This document shows positions 25,272-37,473 of a stretch of DNA of 64,000 nucleotides, one piece after another (positions within the stretch are counted from its first letter, which is position 1; each line of letters opens with the position of its first letter). The DNA is from Bathynomus jamesi (taxonomy: Eukaryota; Arthropoda; Malacostraca; Isopoda; Cirolanidae), in contig JAJOZX010012302.1 in the NCBI GenBank assembly GCA_023014485.1, positions 50,398 through 114,397 on the forward strand. The letters are read 5' to 3'. The notes beneath the pieces were generated by a model that was given only the letters and a program-made list of their open reading frames with translations, was not told the origin of the DNA and ran no database searches. The position numbers and the translations under genes were made by a program.

Positions 25272-25506
25272 ATAGTAATAATGGACGGTATTTTTTTTTT
25301 TGTATATCTCGAATGACTGAGACTAGTGAATGAAATACTTGACATTTATTTCATGAAAAGTCATTAATGATGAAACTGTTTAAAAAGTTGTTAATTCACT
25401 GAATGTTTTTATGTTCATTGGCTTTTGTGGGAACCTTCTTACTTTATATTTCACACTATTTTCATTTCCCAGTTCCATTCCCAAAGTGGGAATTCAAGAT
25501 TTGGGG

Positions 25507-25509
<3 letters not shown>

Positions 25510-25575
<66 letters not shown>
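25510..25575. repeat. (AT)n microsatellite
   Basis: Sixty-six bases of AT directly abut the next MITE. Confidence 0.98.
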
Positions 25576-25578
<3 letters not shown>

Positions 25579-25821
25579 GGTGAGTCAAAAGTAGCGCCCG
25601 ATTTCTGTCAGTTGATTGTTTGTTTGCCATTTGTATTACAGTGTTCAAGAAGGTAGAAATAAATGAATGACATGTTTATCTAACCATTTATTCGGGGGAA
25701 AATTATTACGGAACTGTACCAAGCTGTTTTACTTGCAATTTTCAAAGTGCCCTTCCTCGTGATCGATGCACAATTGCAATTGCAAAAAACAGAAATCGGG
25801 CGCTACTTTTGACTCACCCTG
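25576..25821. mobile_element. MITE with 33-bp perfect inverted ends
   Basis: Both ends begin CAGGGTGAGTCAAAAGTAGC and continue identically to 33 bp. TA flanks both sides. The 180-bp interior lacks an ORF. CAGGGTG ends and TA targets fit the Tc1/mariner superfamily. Confidence 0.88.
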
Positions 25822-25835
25822 TATATATACACACA

Positions 25836-25923
25836 CACACATTTAAACTGCAAATACGCAGTATAATTAACGTAAAGAACGACGCTTGTATAGGAGAATA
25901 TCCGCGCATGAGAGAGAGAACGA

Positions 25924-25928
<5 letters not shown>
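25836..25928 (-). mobile_element. T2b SINE fragment
   Basis: AACTGCAAATACGCAGTATA joins GTAAAGAACGACGCTTG, which is the junction between tandem units of the 61.4-kb SINE family. The tRNA-like head is missing. Confidence 0.65.
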
Positions 25929-25970
<42 letters not shown>

Positions 25971-25999
25971 ATATATAATAATAATATATATTATTATAT
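25929..25999. repeat. (AT)n and (AAT)-like tract
   Basis: AT repeat grading into TAATATAATAATA. Confidence 0.9.
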
Positions 26000-26004
26000 T
26001 ATTT

Positions 26005-26105
26005 TACATTTGCCACGTATATATGTGTATTCCCTATAATTTTCATTGTAATTATATTTAGTGAAAAATAAAATAAGAGGCATTACTTTCGTACCGCCCC
26101 TCGTA
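26005..26105. mobile_element. Solo end of a mariner-like element (right end)
   Basis: This 100-bp stretch is the inverted counterpart of 31500-31600. Both share GGTACGAAAGTAATGCCTC and TATTTTATTT at the outer end. The body that should lie to the left is absent. Confidence 0.55.
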
Positions 26106-26205
26106 TATACAGTATATTATATATAAGAGGGTTGTGACGCAATTGCCTGCGGTGTCGGAGAGGTATTTTGCCTGAAAAAGTTTAACTTAAAGTGGTAAAT
26201 CCGAT

Positions 26206-26330
26206 ACACTGGGAATGGATAGATTTGAGAATTGCCTCGTTTGGGATTCCCACTTTTTGCATCGCTCATTCTTGGATGAGATGTCAAATAGGAATAATTC
26301 AGTTCGGGAAGAGACCAATGTGAAACGTTG
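26206..26330 (+). repeat. Interspersed repeat B, copy 1
   Basis: GATAGATTTGAGAATTGCCT, then GGGATTCCCACTTT and CTCATTCTTGGA. Similar order at 44322-44430 and, inverted, at 34478-34575. The class is unknown. Confidence 0.6.
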
Positions 26331-26353
26331 TTTTGGCACTTTAAATTTTGTAG

Positions 26354-26354
26354 C

Positions 26355-26407
<53 letters not shown>

Positions 26408-26428
26408 CTCTCTCTCTCTCTCTCTCTG
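26354..26428. repeat. (CA)n followed by (CT)n
   Basis: About 52 bp of CA then 23 bp of CT. Confidence 0.97.
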
Positions 26429-27120
26429 TATGCGTACAATTCTTGGTGCACTTCACAAATTAAAACTTTCCAAGAAACTTTGAAGTTTTTTGGACAAGTT
26501 AGATTGTGAAGTTGTTTTCCGCCAAAGTAAGTTTATTCACTGACGAAGTGAATGCTGAAAGTGCGTTGTTGGCTCCGCATCATTTATTCCATTACGTATT
26601 CTTTATTTGTATTGTTCATTTACTCCAGGAAACTGGCGTTGTTGTTGTTGTTGGGGGGCCGTGTGGGGGGTAAGGAATACAGTCATTCCCCCACCCTCAC
26701 CACCCCTTAACTTTCTGGAGAAACGGAATTAGCGATAGATGGTTTTTCGCAAAGGTTTGTTGGGAAAGTTCTGTTCCGCCTCGTCGTCCCCGTCAGGAGG
26801 AGAGAATCCGTTCATCTCTCTCTCTCCGTTATAAGAACGGTTTTATCTCCCGAAAACGGAGACCGGGCTCGGCTAGAAGCAGGTAAAAGGGGTCCAACCG
26901 GAATCATCGAGTTGCTCCGAGGAGGGAATCTGGTGTGAATTGTGTGAGACTGGAAATGGCGACAGATTTATGTGCGGGTCGTCATTGTGTGGAACGTTGT
27001 TGCAGTCGAGATTTAGGGTGGAAGGAAGACGAATTTGGGGTCGTTTGTTCTCCTCTATTATTGGGGGGGGGGGGATCTCTCAGATTCTGAAATACACAGT
27101 TGGAATATACGGTAGACTCG
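26429..27120. other. No gene seen
   Basis: Mixed-composition sequence with short G-runs (27063-27074). No protein family was recognised. Confidence 0.5.
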
Positions 27121-27121
27121 C

Positions 27122-27215
27122 CGGCGTCCGTAGATCAGAGGGTAATGCGGCTTCCTTATAAGCCAACTGAAGACATTCGGGTCGGCAGTTCGAATCCCGT
27201 TGGTGCTGGTTATAA
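27122..27215 (+). mobile_element. tRNA-like sequence, probably a SINE head
   Basis: CCGTAGATCAGAGGGTAATGC resembles box A and AGTTCGAATCCC is a good box B. The spacing is longer than in a functional tRNA and the anticodon arm does not fold cleanly, so a tRNA-derived repeat is preferred to a tRNA gene. Confidence 0.55.
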
Positions 27216-27449
27216 TGATACGGGAGTTAGATCAGTGAACCGGGTTATACTGTATGCTCGTATGACTGCATTTAGTGGATTGTTGGCTTCATTATTTGTA
27301 CAGTGATAACCACTGATTAAAGTAAATTTATATAACGTATTAATGAAGTCTTGATTACCTGTACATACCTGTATTGAACGGGATAATTACATTTCGTGGG
27401 CAAGCTTTTTTATGGGTACGCTAGCTTAGGTTAGGCTTTAAACGAATTG

Positions 27450-27560
27450 AGTTCCCGCAATTGGATGCGGGAACGTCCTCTGCGTCTAGATGATGTAGCG
27501 ACTCGTGGTTCGGATCCCACGTAAAGTCGTAGGTCCCCTCCGTCTTATAACTAGCATAGG
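27450..27560 (+). mobile_element. SINE fragment related to the 6.9-kb copy
   Basis: TGGTTCGGATCCCACGTAAA and GTAGGTCCCCTCCG match the segment inside the element at 6675-7456. Confidence 0.55.
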
Positions 27561-27625
27561 TTAGGTTAGATTGAGGCTAGCATAGATTAAGTTCCGCTAG
27601 GTTTAATAATAATGAAACGGGAGGG

Positions 27626-27805
27626 TAAAGAAACTGGCACACCGCTCAGGCCAACTAATGTGGCCCATTGCTCTAATTCTTTGATTATATATTATTACCA
27701 ACATCATCGGGAGTCGAACCCCCGACCTTTCTGTCTTCACTTCGCTTATAGGAAATGTGTGTAGTTTGTGTCTTCACTTCGCTTATAGGAAATGTGTATA
27801 GTTTG
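27626..27805 (-). mobile_element. tRNA-derived SINE, family T1, copy 2
   Basis: The body carries AAACTGGCAC and CAGGCCAACTAATG. Box B on the minus strand is GGGTTCGACTCCC. The segment TCTTCACTTCGCTTATAGGA occurs twice in tandem (27733 and 27770) and the box A part is missing. Confidence 0.7.
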
Positions 27806-29210
27806 TTTCGTATGAAAGGGTTTATATTGATGATAATGAGTACGCTTGATATTGAAAGGAGGATGTTACGAGTGTATTTAATTTGTGAAAAGAGTTGATG
27901 TCGGAGAGAATTGCTTCCCTCCGCTATGTTATATTCTTCCATATATTATAGAGAATGTTAGGTCTGGAGACCTTGCGCGGTGGTCCTTTCGCGATCCAGT
28001 AAACCTTCCCCACAACGGAACAAATTTGAATTTCCCCTCCACCCCACCCGACCCCCCCTAAAACTAAAAAAAAGGCTAAATAGTGAAGAAACGAAGGGAC
28101 AATGCACCAAATAAATTGAGCCCCGTTTAGTAAGACGTTCATGACCCTGTGTTGCGTAAGTGTGAATACGTACACAGTATGTAAACGCGCTCACGCGCTC
28201 ACACTATGTGGAGTCAGTCATGCCTTAAATGATTTTCAAATTAAATCTTAATTTATTTTAGATTTCAAGACTTAAAAGTAAGTTAGGCGGACCTGAAACG
28301 AGACTTTACCTTAGAGAGAAAATTAAAATGCGTTTACGCGCGCATTAATGATTACACACTATTATTAATAATAAAAAAATTATTATTAGTAGTAGTAGTA
28401 GTAGTAGTAGTAGTGTAATATTTTAATATTTTTGAGACAAATTACGTGGATATTTGATACCATTTTTTGGGTGCAAGTTCGAACATTGAAGCGAATGATA
28501 AAAAAAAACCAAAATACGTAAGACACATTACCTTGTCCATCTTTTCATTGAATCTAATTCCGTTAATTGTAAATGAATTTGGAATATAATATTTTATGTA
28601 AATCGTAAAACTGTAAGTAAAAAGAATAGATGAATAAGAGTTATTTACACGCGCAAAGATAGCTAACGGTGTTCTATCTCGGAATATGGAGGTGTATCAT
28701 GTATGACGCCTTTTGTTTACGGATGCAAATATCTCGTACGTCTCAACCCTTTTCCCGTATCTGTGTACGCGTGCGTTGTGTATGTATTTTAATTACTCGC
28801 ACACGCGAATGGACTACACGCGTATCCGCAACTCGTTTATAAAGAAATGGAAATGGAAATTTTGTGTTTCTCTTAATAGGATTGTATCACTAGAGAAAAC
28901 GGTGTTTTTTGCTTTTTGTTTATGGTATACTTTTATATTTGGATCATATTTCATATGAGCCTATAAATTTATGTTATATATTACGCATATTTGATTTGAA
29001 TGTGTATATACTGTACACGCTTAATGTTTTAACAATTGCAGCAATTGTCATATATATATATAAACACAACGCTTTTGTAACCAGAGGTGTTTCATGTGCT
29101 AGCTCACCCCCCTGCAATCGAGCTAATCGCAGCATTTGATTCATATCTATCTGTTACAACACTGAGGTCCTATAAATGGAATATTATGCAACATACACGT
29201 ATGATTATAA
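27806..29210. other. No gene seen; (TAG)n near 28391-28414
   Basis: CpG-rich AT-biased sequence. Open frames on either strand show no known motifs. Confidence 0.5.
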
Positions 29211-29598
<388 letters not shown>

Positions 29599-29958
29599 AG
29601 AAGGGTATAGAGTTTCGGTGGTCGTGCCTTGCCCATTTGTATTACACCCATTTAGCAAAAATTGAATGGAGAGTTTATTGGGCTGTTGACACTTAACGAC
29701 TCGGAGGAATTTTCTTTTTTTTTCTTTTTCGTTTGGGATTGCAGTTTCGACGAAGGGTCCGAGGCGGTAAATTGTGAAGTGACGTTCTTCAAAACCTCAA
29801 TCAAAAGTCGTCACTTTTACGTCAATTTCCAAAAATAGAAAATGAAATGTTACTTTATGGGAGTTTGAACGACGGTTCACTCAGGATCGACCTGCGGTCG
29901 ACCCCTCTACAACATCCTGCCTCATTTACTCGCGTATATATATATATATATATATATA

Positions 29959-30590
29959 CAAAGGTGGGCAGGACCGAACTCCAGGAACTCGGTCCTTTTT
30001 TAAGGACCGTGAGCGGGGAAGTCGGTCCTTTTCTCAGTGAGGACCGAAATGAGGAGCGACGTTCCATTTTTAAGCAATTCCGGACGGTCTTTTTTAGTGA
30101 TTTTAGTGATTATTTGAAGTTCTAAAGAAGATGGATCGTTTCCTCCAGAAGACTCAGAAAGAGAGTGAGACTGAACTGAAACTTGTTTCAACACCTGGAG
30201 GAGACGAGGAGGCTCTTCTCTTTGGGGAAGGACGTCCTCAAGCCGAAAAGGTCAGAGCTCAGTGACAGCCATTTTGAAATGCTAGTCTTCTTGAAGGGAA
30301 ACTCAAGCATTTAACTTAATAATTTTTTTTCATCATTTATGTATTGTATTAATTATAATTTACGTTAATAAAATTAAAGATTTCCGGTGTCTTTAATTTC
30401 ATTTTTCATTTTAATCAAATTTTTCACTTATATTATATATAAGGACCGAACTTATATTATATATAAGGACCGAGAACCGAGTCGTTCCTAGGTCCTATCT
30501 TCAGAAAGGACCGGGACCGTCGGTCCAGTTTGAGGCAAGGACCGGGACCGGGACCGTCGGTCCTTTTTGAGGCTCGGGTGCCCACCTTTG
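29959..30590 (+). mobile_element. hAT deletion derivative with GGACCG subterminal repeats
   Basis: Ends are CAAAGGTGGGCA and its inverse TGCCCACCTTTG, matching the hAT terminal pattern. Many copies of AGGACCG/CGGTCC crowd the first 120 and last 150 bp, as expected for transposase binding sites in hAT subterminal regions (family knowledge). The interior keeps only the beginning and end of a coding region. The 8-bp flanks do not match, so the target duplication is lost or mutated. Confidence 0.8.
30131..30314 (+). pseudogene. hAT transposase remnant: N-terminus joined to C-terminus
   Basis: An ATG at 30131 opens MDRFLQKTQKESE. After a frame change in the GGAGACGAGGAGG area the other frame reads RRLFSLGKDV, PKRSELSDSHFEML and ends FLKGNSSI with TAA at 30312-30314. 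RxFS, PKRxxLSD and a short tail are the usual end of hAT dimerisation domains. All catalytic residues are missing, so the fragment cannot encode a transposase. The element must have been moved by a relative. Confidence 0.75.
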
Positions 30591-30628
30591 TGTGTATGTA
30601 TATATACACACATACATATACATACACA

Positions 30629-31000
30629 CACATTTTAACTGCAAACAACACGCAGTATAATTAATGTAAAGAACGACGTTTGTTCGTTTTTTTCTCATCT
30701 TGTGCGGACGCTCTTCTACACAAGCGTCGTTCTTTACATTAATTATACTGTGTGTTGTTTGCAGTTAAAATGTATATATGTACGGCATGAGAAAGTGCCC
30801 CCTCAGGGCATTCGATTCCGCTCGTATGTAGGAGAACTACGACTTCTGACTGATCGGGGACCTTAGTGTAGTGGTTAGCATGTCCGACCGGCAATTGAAT
30901 GATCCCGTGTTCGATTCCTGGGAGGTGCCTCGTTTTTCATTTGTTCGTTCTTTCTCCTCATCTTGTACGGACGCTCTTCCGCACAAGCGTCGTTCTTTAC
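30629..31000 (+). mobile_element. T2b SINE with inverted tail
   Basis: A minus-oriented tail (30629-30685, AACTGCAAACAACACGCAGT) meets a plus-oriented unit. The tRNA-like head at 30855-30930 has box A TTAGTGTAGTGGTTAGCATG and box B GTTCGATTCCTG. It ends in CACAAGCGTCGTTCTTTAC. Confidence 0.75.
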
Positions 31001-31118
31001 CCTTATCACGCCTTTCTCGGTTCGATGACACTAAGGTTAAGTTAGATTAAATTAAGTTTGGTTAATTTGTGTTTTAGATATATGGACTGAAAGTAGTCGG
31101 TATCTCGCTTATTCTTAG

Positions 31119-31119
<1 letters not shown>

Positions 31120-31155
<36 letters not shown>
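31120..31155. repeat. (GT)n microsatellite
   Basis: Thirty-six bases of GT. Confidence 0.97.
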
Positions 31156-31157
<2 letters not shown>

Positions 31158-31449
31158 GGATTAGTGTCCATCTAGTCGTGCGATGCGACTGAGTTTGAAA
31201 CGAAGTTCAACTGACACACCTTTGTCCGATCGTCATTTCATCGTCGTCGTGAAAAGTGACGATGGAAGACAACCTTTTCTGGACAACGATTCACTCGGAA
31301 GTTACGACCAATTATTCGCATAAAAGTCAATTTTAGTCAAAAGCTATTTCAATCGAGTTGTCTATTGTCAGCTTCGAGTTTTATGACTCACTTTTACGAA
31401 ACTTTTTTTTCAGCCATTGTTTACCCATAATTGGAAAATTGGGAAAGGG

Positions 31450-31451
<2 letters not shown>

Positions 31452-31496
<45 letters not shown>
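31452..31496. repeat. (TA)n microsatellite
   Basis: Abuts a solo mariner-like end. Confidence 0.97.
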
Positions 31497-31499
<3 letters not shown>

Positions 31500-31605
31500 T
31501 GAGGGTGGTACGAAAGTAATGCCTCTTATTTTATTTCTCGCTAAATATAATTTCAATTACAATGAAAATTACAGGGAATATGCATACATACGTGGCAAGT
31601 ATATA
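31500..31605. mobile_element. Solo end of a mariner-like element (left end)
   Basis: GAGGGTGGTACGAAAGTAAT begins an end that matches 26005-26105 in inverse. No opposite end or transposase follows. (TA)n tracts lie on both sides. Confidence 0.55.
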
Positions 31606-31661
31606 TACACACACCGGAAAGTATGTATTGCATAATTATTTTTGAGGCAGGGGTTTTGACT

Positions 31662-31669
31662 CATATATA

Positions 31670-31715
<46 letters not shown>

Positions 31716-31754
31716 TATATTATATATATATATATATATAGTGTGTGTGTGTGG
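31662..31754. repeat. (TA)n with (GT)n tail
   Basis: Interrupted TA tract ending in GTGTGTGTGTG. Confidence 0.95.
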
Positions 31755-32165
31755 GTGTGTGGAGAGAGAGAAAGTTGTGCAAAGAAGTGGTGCTCGTTTG
31801 ATCCGGGTTAGAGAGAAACTGGAACGAATTTAAGGGAGATTATCCCTGGTACGAAACGACACTCGGAGTTTCTCGCTTCCTTTTAAGGTCTTGAGCCTCT
31901 CCTTCCACTTTATTCCAGTGACCTTACCCTACCGAGGTCACACTTTGATTCTTTGACCTCGATGCACGGCTTGGGTTTAATTAATGCCGTCTCTACCCAC
32001 GATCTATCAAGAGTAGTAAAAAATGTGTATGTGCGTATGTGCGCGCGCGCGCTCTTAACTAATTATTGTCCATTGGTAGGAAATTCTACCAATGGGCACT
32101 AATGGATTAATTGAGTTAAACGGAGGTGGAAAATCAAGCGTTTCCTAAACTCGTAATAATAATGA
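31755..32165. other. No gene seen
   Basis: No recognised coding or RNA feature; a short (GC)n-like GCGCGCGCGC lies near 32041. Confidence 0.5.
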
Positions 32166-32175
32166 GTCAGGAGGG

Positions 32176-32232
32176 GCAGAAACTGGCACGGTGCTAAGGC
32201 CAACGAATGTGACCCATGACGCTAACTCCTGG

Positions 32233-32280
<48 letters not shown>

Positions 32281-32367
32281 AGCACCATCGGGATTCGAAC
32301 CCCCGACCTCAGGATCTTCACTTCGCCTATAATGAAACGCGTTACATACTGAGCTACGTACGGTGGC
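32176..32367 (-). mobile_element. tRNA-derived SINE, family T1, copy 3
   Basis: The minus-strand head is the best preserved of this family: box A TAGCTCAGTATGTAACGCG and box B GGGTTCGAATCCC. The body ends in GTGCCAGTTTCTGCC. An (ATT)n tract (32235-32279) interrupts it. Confidence 0.8.
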
Positions 32368-32461
32368 GTTTCATAAACTAAGTCTGGTGTTTCGATTTTA
32401 GCTGAAATCCTCTTCAGGAATTAAAATCTAATTTGTCAGTTTTCATAATTTAACTTTTGTA

Positions 32462-32790
32462 CAGGGTGCTCCAGAAGGATTTAAAATAAAGTAATTCATA
32501 TTGTAGAACTAATCTATACATTTATGTAACGTTTTTATAGCGTAAGAAGGTTACGCTTATTATATATTTTTTGGGAGTTAGGCAATCTCGATATGCGCAG
32601 CTTTCTTTGGAACTCGGCAGGAACTCTACCCCTCGCCAAGGGTGTAACAGCATATCGAGGGTGACGCTGTTAATTGCAGCAACAATTCGGCCAAGTAAAA
32701 AAAACAGCCCCGCAGAAATGTAGTGGAGATGGGTTAGGTGACCTTGGTGGCCATCTGTACGTAATACCCCTGGGCACCCTTTTGGTTTTT
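32462..32790 (-). pseudogene. Tc1/mariner-like transposase C-terminal remnant
   Basis: On the minus strand one frame reads WPPRSPN-P and the next reads RIVAAINSVTLDML, the typical end of DDE transposases of the group with a DUF4817-type N-terminus. The usual WPPRSPDLTPLDFF acid is replaced (SPN), and the piece between that motif and RIxAAI is deleted. A CAGGGTGCTCC end at 32462 marks one terminus. The other terminus is not visible. Confidence 0.65.
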
Positions 32791-33832
32791 GGTGATAACG
32801 AACATCAAAGTTTATGTTGTTGTTGCGAATCGTGAGTTTGTAAATTTGGTGAGTTTGGCTACTAGATGTCGCGGAGGGCTTATGCTTCACGTCTCTTTAA
32901 GAGAGAACGCGTTTAATTTTATTCTTCCTTTCTCGGACACCGTCTTTACAGCGGACTTTTTATCCCATATTAATGAGAAAATTTGCGGATGTTACGTCCC
33001 TGACCAAATACATTTGGAAGGGCCATACTGGATTACGCTCGTCCGTCCGTCCGTCCGTCTGTTCGTTCGTCACACTTTCGCGTTCGTACCGTAACTTTTG
33101 AATCGTTTAACATAAATTGATAAAATCACACACGCAAGATGATGTGTCATGAGCAAGAATCAGCACCAACCATGCTAAATTTTTTGGTTACAAACTTGAA
33201 TGATTTAAATCATATTGAATTTGTTGCGAGATATTTTTGGTTATTTCAAACGAGATCACTTTTTTGAGTATATAAAGGGTGGACCAAAAGTACTTGGTAA
33301 AAAAAAAACTCAAAATTTAGAGGTACGGAATTTGCCGTGTAATTTTGGGTCACACTGTATTATTTCCGTTTTATTTTCCTTCGTCTTCGAGTCCCAAGAC
33401 GGCTCTAAATACTCGTACCATAACCCGATACTAACTGCGGACTAGTGCTTCTTGGAAAGAGGGATCAATATGGCGTCCGCTTCTATATAGACTGTCGACT
33501 CTCGTCTCGATAGCGTGGTGATGTATCTTTGCCTACCTAAACATACACGGGAAAAAGCCTTTCCGATTTGGTTAAGATGGTGTTACACGGAGGAGTTACT
33601 CTCCTACATTCGAGAATGGTTTGTGAAGATAATTTTTAACTTTGGTCGAATGTTCCGTGACCAAAGTGCTCGCAGGAATTAATTTTTTTTATTTTTTTTT
33701 ATTTTTTTTTATTTTTTTTTATTTTACCGGTTTCAATAATTCTTTCAGTTGTTTGAAGGCGTAATTTTTACAGTTCGTCACTAATGAAAGATTAATATAA
33801 CGCTTTTTCCTCACCGTGACGGATTTATTACG
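32791..33832. other. No gene seen; simple repeats
   Basis: (CCGT)n-like tract at 33041-33065, T-rich (TTTTTTTTA)n near 33685-33725, and an unpaired AGGGTGGACCAAAAGT end-like motif near 33276. Confidence 0.5.
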
Positions 33833-33833
<1 letters not shown>

Positions 33834-33896
<63 letters not shown>

Positions 33897-33900
33897 AGAG
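33834..33900. repeat. (CA)n microsatellite
   Basis: About 59 bp of CA and a short GA tail. Confidence 0.97.
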
Positions 33901-34246
33901 GAAAGGAACCAACCCGCATTTCTTGAATGTGAGAAGTTTTATTTTTTTGTGCCATTTGAATCCAAATAATACTGAAAAAGGGAGAGGCCCCCATAAACCC
34001 CTTAAATACATAAAATAAAAATGATGAACTGAAGGTCTTTTCTCCACGAGATTTTTATGCCTACATATTTTGTAGGCGCCATTTACGCCTGTAAGTACAC
34101 ATTGGGCCTCGGAGGGCCTATAAAATGTTTTTCATCTTTTCATCAATCTCTCTCCTTTTATCCTTAAAGATAAAGAATTTTTTTTGGGGGGTGGGGATCA
34201 CACTCGTCAGATGGACGATATTGTGTTCAATCACAATATATACACA

Positions 34247-34248
<2 letters not shown>

Positions 34249-34309
<61 letters not shown>
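34249..34309. repeat. (TA)n microsatellite
   Basis: TA tract with one phase slip. Confidence 0.97.
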
Positions 34310-34311
<2 letters not shown>

Positions 34312-34477
34312 TTGAACAATGTTAATTGTAAAATGTAGATCGAATTCATTTATATAACGGTTTATGGTGGTACATAAAGCTTAAAGTGTGTACTCGTAAA
34401 TCTTTTACCTACTTAAAAGTATGATTCATTTTTTGTGTTGGAAATTCATACCTTTATTATTTTTATTTGCTCATTTA

Positions 34478-34575
34478 ACTGATTTTCTTCCCAATCTCAA
34501 TCATTCCCATTTTCGTCTTTGTCCACGAATGAGAGAGCTTTCCGAAAGTGGGAATCTCGGAGGACAATTTGTATA
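34478..34575 (-). repeat. Interspersed repeat B, copy 2
   Basis: Reverse-complement match to 26206-26330, with GAGATTCCCACTTTCGGA and CTCATTCGTGGAC on the minus strand. Confidence 0.55.
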
Positions 34576-34713
34576 TCGATTCATCCCAATTACCAATGTA
34601 AGGTTGCCTTCTTTAAGTTAGTGTTTTTTTTTTAATGGGAAAATACCCATCGGTCGGGCACGCAATTATAATATATGATGAATAAAACCACGAAGGAAAG
34701 GAAACACAGAATG

Positions 34714-34753
34714 GTGCTCAAGCGCTTTTGTCTAATGACATCCTCAGGAACAC
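34714..34753 (-). ncRNA. Hammerhead ribozyme, probably inactivated
   Basis: Same layout as 42120-42159: stem I GUGUUC/GAGCAC, CUGAGGA and stem II GUC/GAC. The core GAAA has become AAAA (guanosine 12 changed to A), which should abolish cleavage. Confidence 0.7.
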
Positions 34754-34820
34754 TGAAGTACATAGAGTTACAGCCTATATATAGGTTACAAAAAAAAAAT
34801 ATATATATATATATATATAT

Positions 34821-37473
34821 TAGGGTGGTCCAAAAAGTTAAAGCATCGACTAAGTTCTCTCCACAAGGTTGGTTTTATGCCTCTTGGTGTGTACAGTATT
34901 TGTGCAAAGTTTCACGTTATTCGGTTAATATTTAGGGGTCGCCCCACTTGCCCCCTTTTTGAAAATTTGGGAAAATATATAGACAACTGAATAACTAAAT
35001 TTTTTTTTGGTTCTCAAAGAATATGAAAGAAAACAGTAAGACAATAGGACATGATAATGGGTGTATCTTCATTATTTCTTCTGCATCAGAGTCGCCTTGG
35101 ATGGTATTGGTATCTGTTTTCGGTAGGCGGCTACGAGTTGTAGGAGGTACTGCTTCTGGTCCTCGTTTCGTGTCAAAGTGTCATTGTAGCGTTGTGCGAG
35201 AGCAATACCTCGCTCGGCAGCATCATTGACGACTTTCATATTTAAGGCGCGATCTCTAAGTTCCCTGTAGTTCTTGTCATTTGGCCATTCCCGTGGATCT
35301 TTTTGAAGTAACTGGCGCGCTTCCTCCTTACCTCCAACTTTCAAGGCATCAAAGAGGGTCAATGTCCTTTTCGTGACGAAGGATGCCACATCATTTTCAA
35401 CACCAGCTTCCGCCATGTCGATTCGTCGGGGGCAGCCATTCTTTTGGGGAGGTGTTGAACCATTCTCCTTTTGGTATCAGGATCGATCCTATTATCGAAG
35501 AAGGCCAGTCCAATCAGATGCTCCGACAAGTACCACAGGTGGCGTCTTAGAGCTGTCTTCGCCGCTTGTGCAGCTCCTCCGTGTGGATATTTTCCAGAAG
35601 ATGCAGCATTTTGAGATCATTGAGAGGAGCTTGTGTCCCCATTGGCGCTTCATGCCAGTACTTGACGTAAATCAGACTGACAAATAAAGCCAGCTGAGTC
35701 ACGTTTCGTTCTTCGCGTGCTGTGAGCTTGAATTGATAGTGAAAGAGGTAGATTTTGAGCGCATAAATCGCCTTCGCCATCCATCTCGCGTGGTGCATGG
35801 GACCCGGAGCTCGGATAAAGAGTTGACCACCAGTCTTTCCCCCCAGGAAGAGCAAAGATAGTTCAAGGAACTCCTTGTAGTCGTCACGAGGTTGGCTTGC
35901 CTGAAGAGCGTTAGGTAAGTAAGTGAGCATCTCTTTTCTCATCTCTTGGAGTTGAGGGTTCTCGAACAAGCTGTCCGATGCTGAGACAAATGCTTCGTGG
36001 GAGAGAGATGGCCATTCCTTTTGAAATCGCTTAAAAAGGCCTGTTTCAGGACTTCCTGTTGAGCCAAATATTGAGGCAAAGACATCAGCAAGTACGACTT
36101 CAAGTATATGATGTCGACAACCGATCCAAACTAGCTCGTGACCCAATGCTTCTTCAATCCTGACACAGGCTCCGCGATGTAAACCCGTGTTTGACGCAGT
36201 GGTATCGAAGACGAGACCTCTCACATGCTGTTCCACGTTCCATAATTTCATAGTTTGAAGGCATGCCTGGGCCTGTGCTTCTCCAGTTCCTTGTTTCATC
36301 TTTGGGACACCAAGCAGCTTCTCCTGTCCATTGAATGTTATAAGGATTGCTATCCGATGCACATTCGTCTTCTTCCCTTCAATGCCGGGGAGAAGCTTTC
36401 CGTCCCAATGGAGAAGGACAGGGTCTTCTAGAGAGAATGATTCTAGGTCTTCTCGAGCTGCCTGTTCTCGCCCACTTTCTCTGTAGCGATGAATAGAGCT
36501 CCGAGAGCACGTCATCCCAGACAGATCATGCCCCGCGGCCTGTAATACAGCTCCAGTTACGAAAACAGCATTCCGGTCAGAAAGATTGGTGCGATCCATT
36601 GCTCCAATGACTTCTGGAGATTGGAAAATGTTCGTAACCTTGTTCTTGGGACGCTTTGGTGCCGGAGCTTCAGACGAAGAAGGAATCGGAACCGATGGTC
36701 TATAGTCGTCGTCGTCTTGCGAAAAAAGGAAGAAGAAGAAGAGGAAAGATCAATTGATGACACTCCTGCTTCTTCCAAATCTTTCTGTGTTGCTTCATGC
36801 CTTGCCTTCCTCTTGGCTTCCTTCTCCATTCTGGATCGCTTTCTGTCCTCTTGTGTAGTCGTTTCCTTATCAATGCCAGCCATGCTGCAAGAATTGACGT
36901 CCTTGCGCTGCATGGACAGGAAATTTCGGTCCTCAACGTTGACGATTGTGCTCATGGCATCACTGGTTGCGATGTCAAACAGTTCCTGGATGTCCGCTTT
37001 GAAGATGTCTTCATTCATTCTATCGCTGGCACGTTGCCTGGTCCTGTGCTTCTTGAGTGTTTTGTAGCGGTCTAAAAGCTTTGAAAGCTTACGGACACAG
37101 GAGTCGATCCGTTGAGTTGGGATCCGCGCTCGGGTCCAGACTTCAATCACCCTCTGGCATGCCTGGTTCAGACTGTCGGAGGTGGTTTGCTTTTGATTGA
37201 TGTGGTGGTATTGCCCCAAGAGGAGGGCGTCAAGGCATGTAGGGAGCCTTGACGTGGATAAAGTTCCAGTTGCCATCCCTAGAAGCCAAACTTTTGGAAT
37301 TGATCGAGTTTGAGCCATCGGACCTACGGAAGAAAAAGTACATTATATAAATATAAATATTCACCAATCACGCTGCAATTTTGCACAGACCATGTGGACA
37401 CTAAATGGACAAAAACCACACTTGTGGAGACTATCTAAGACAATTTTGAAATTTCCCCCTATGGATTTGGACC

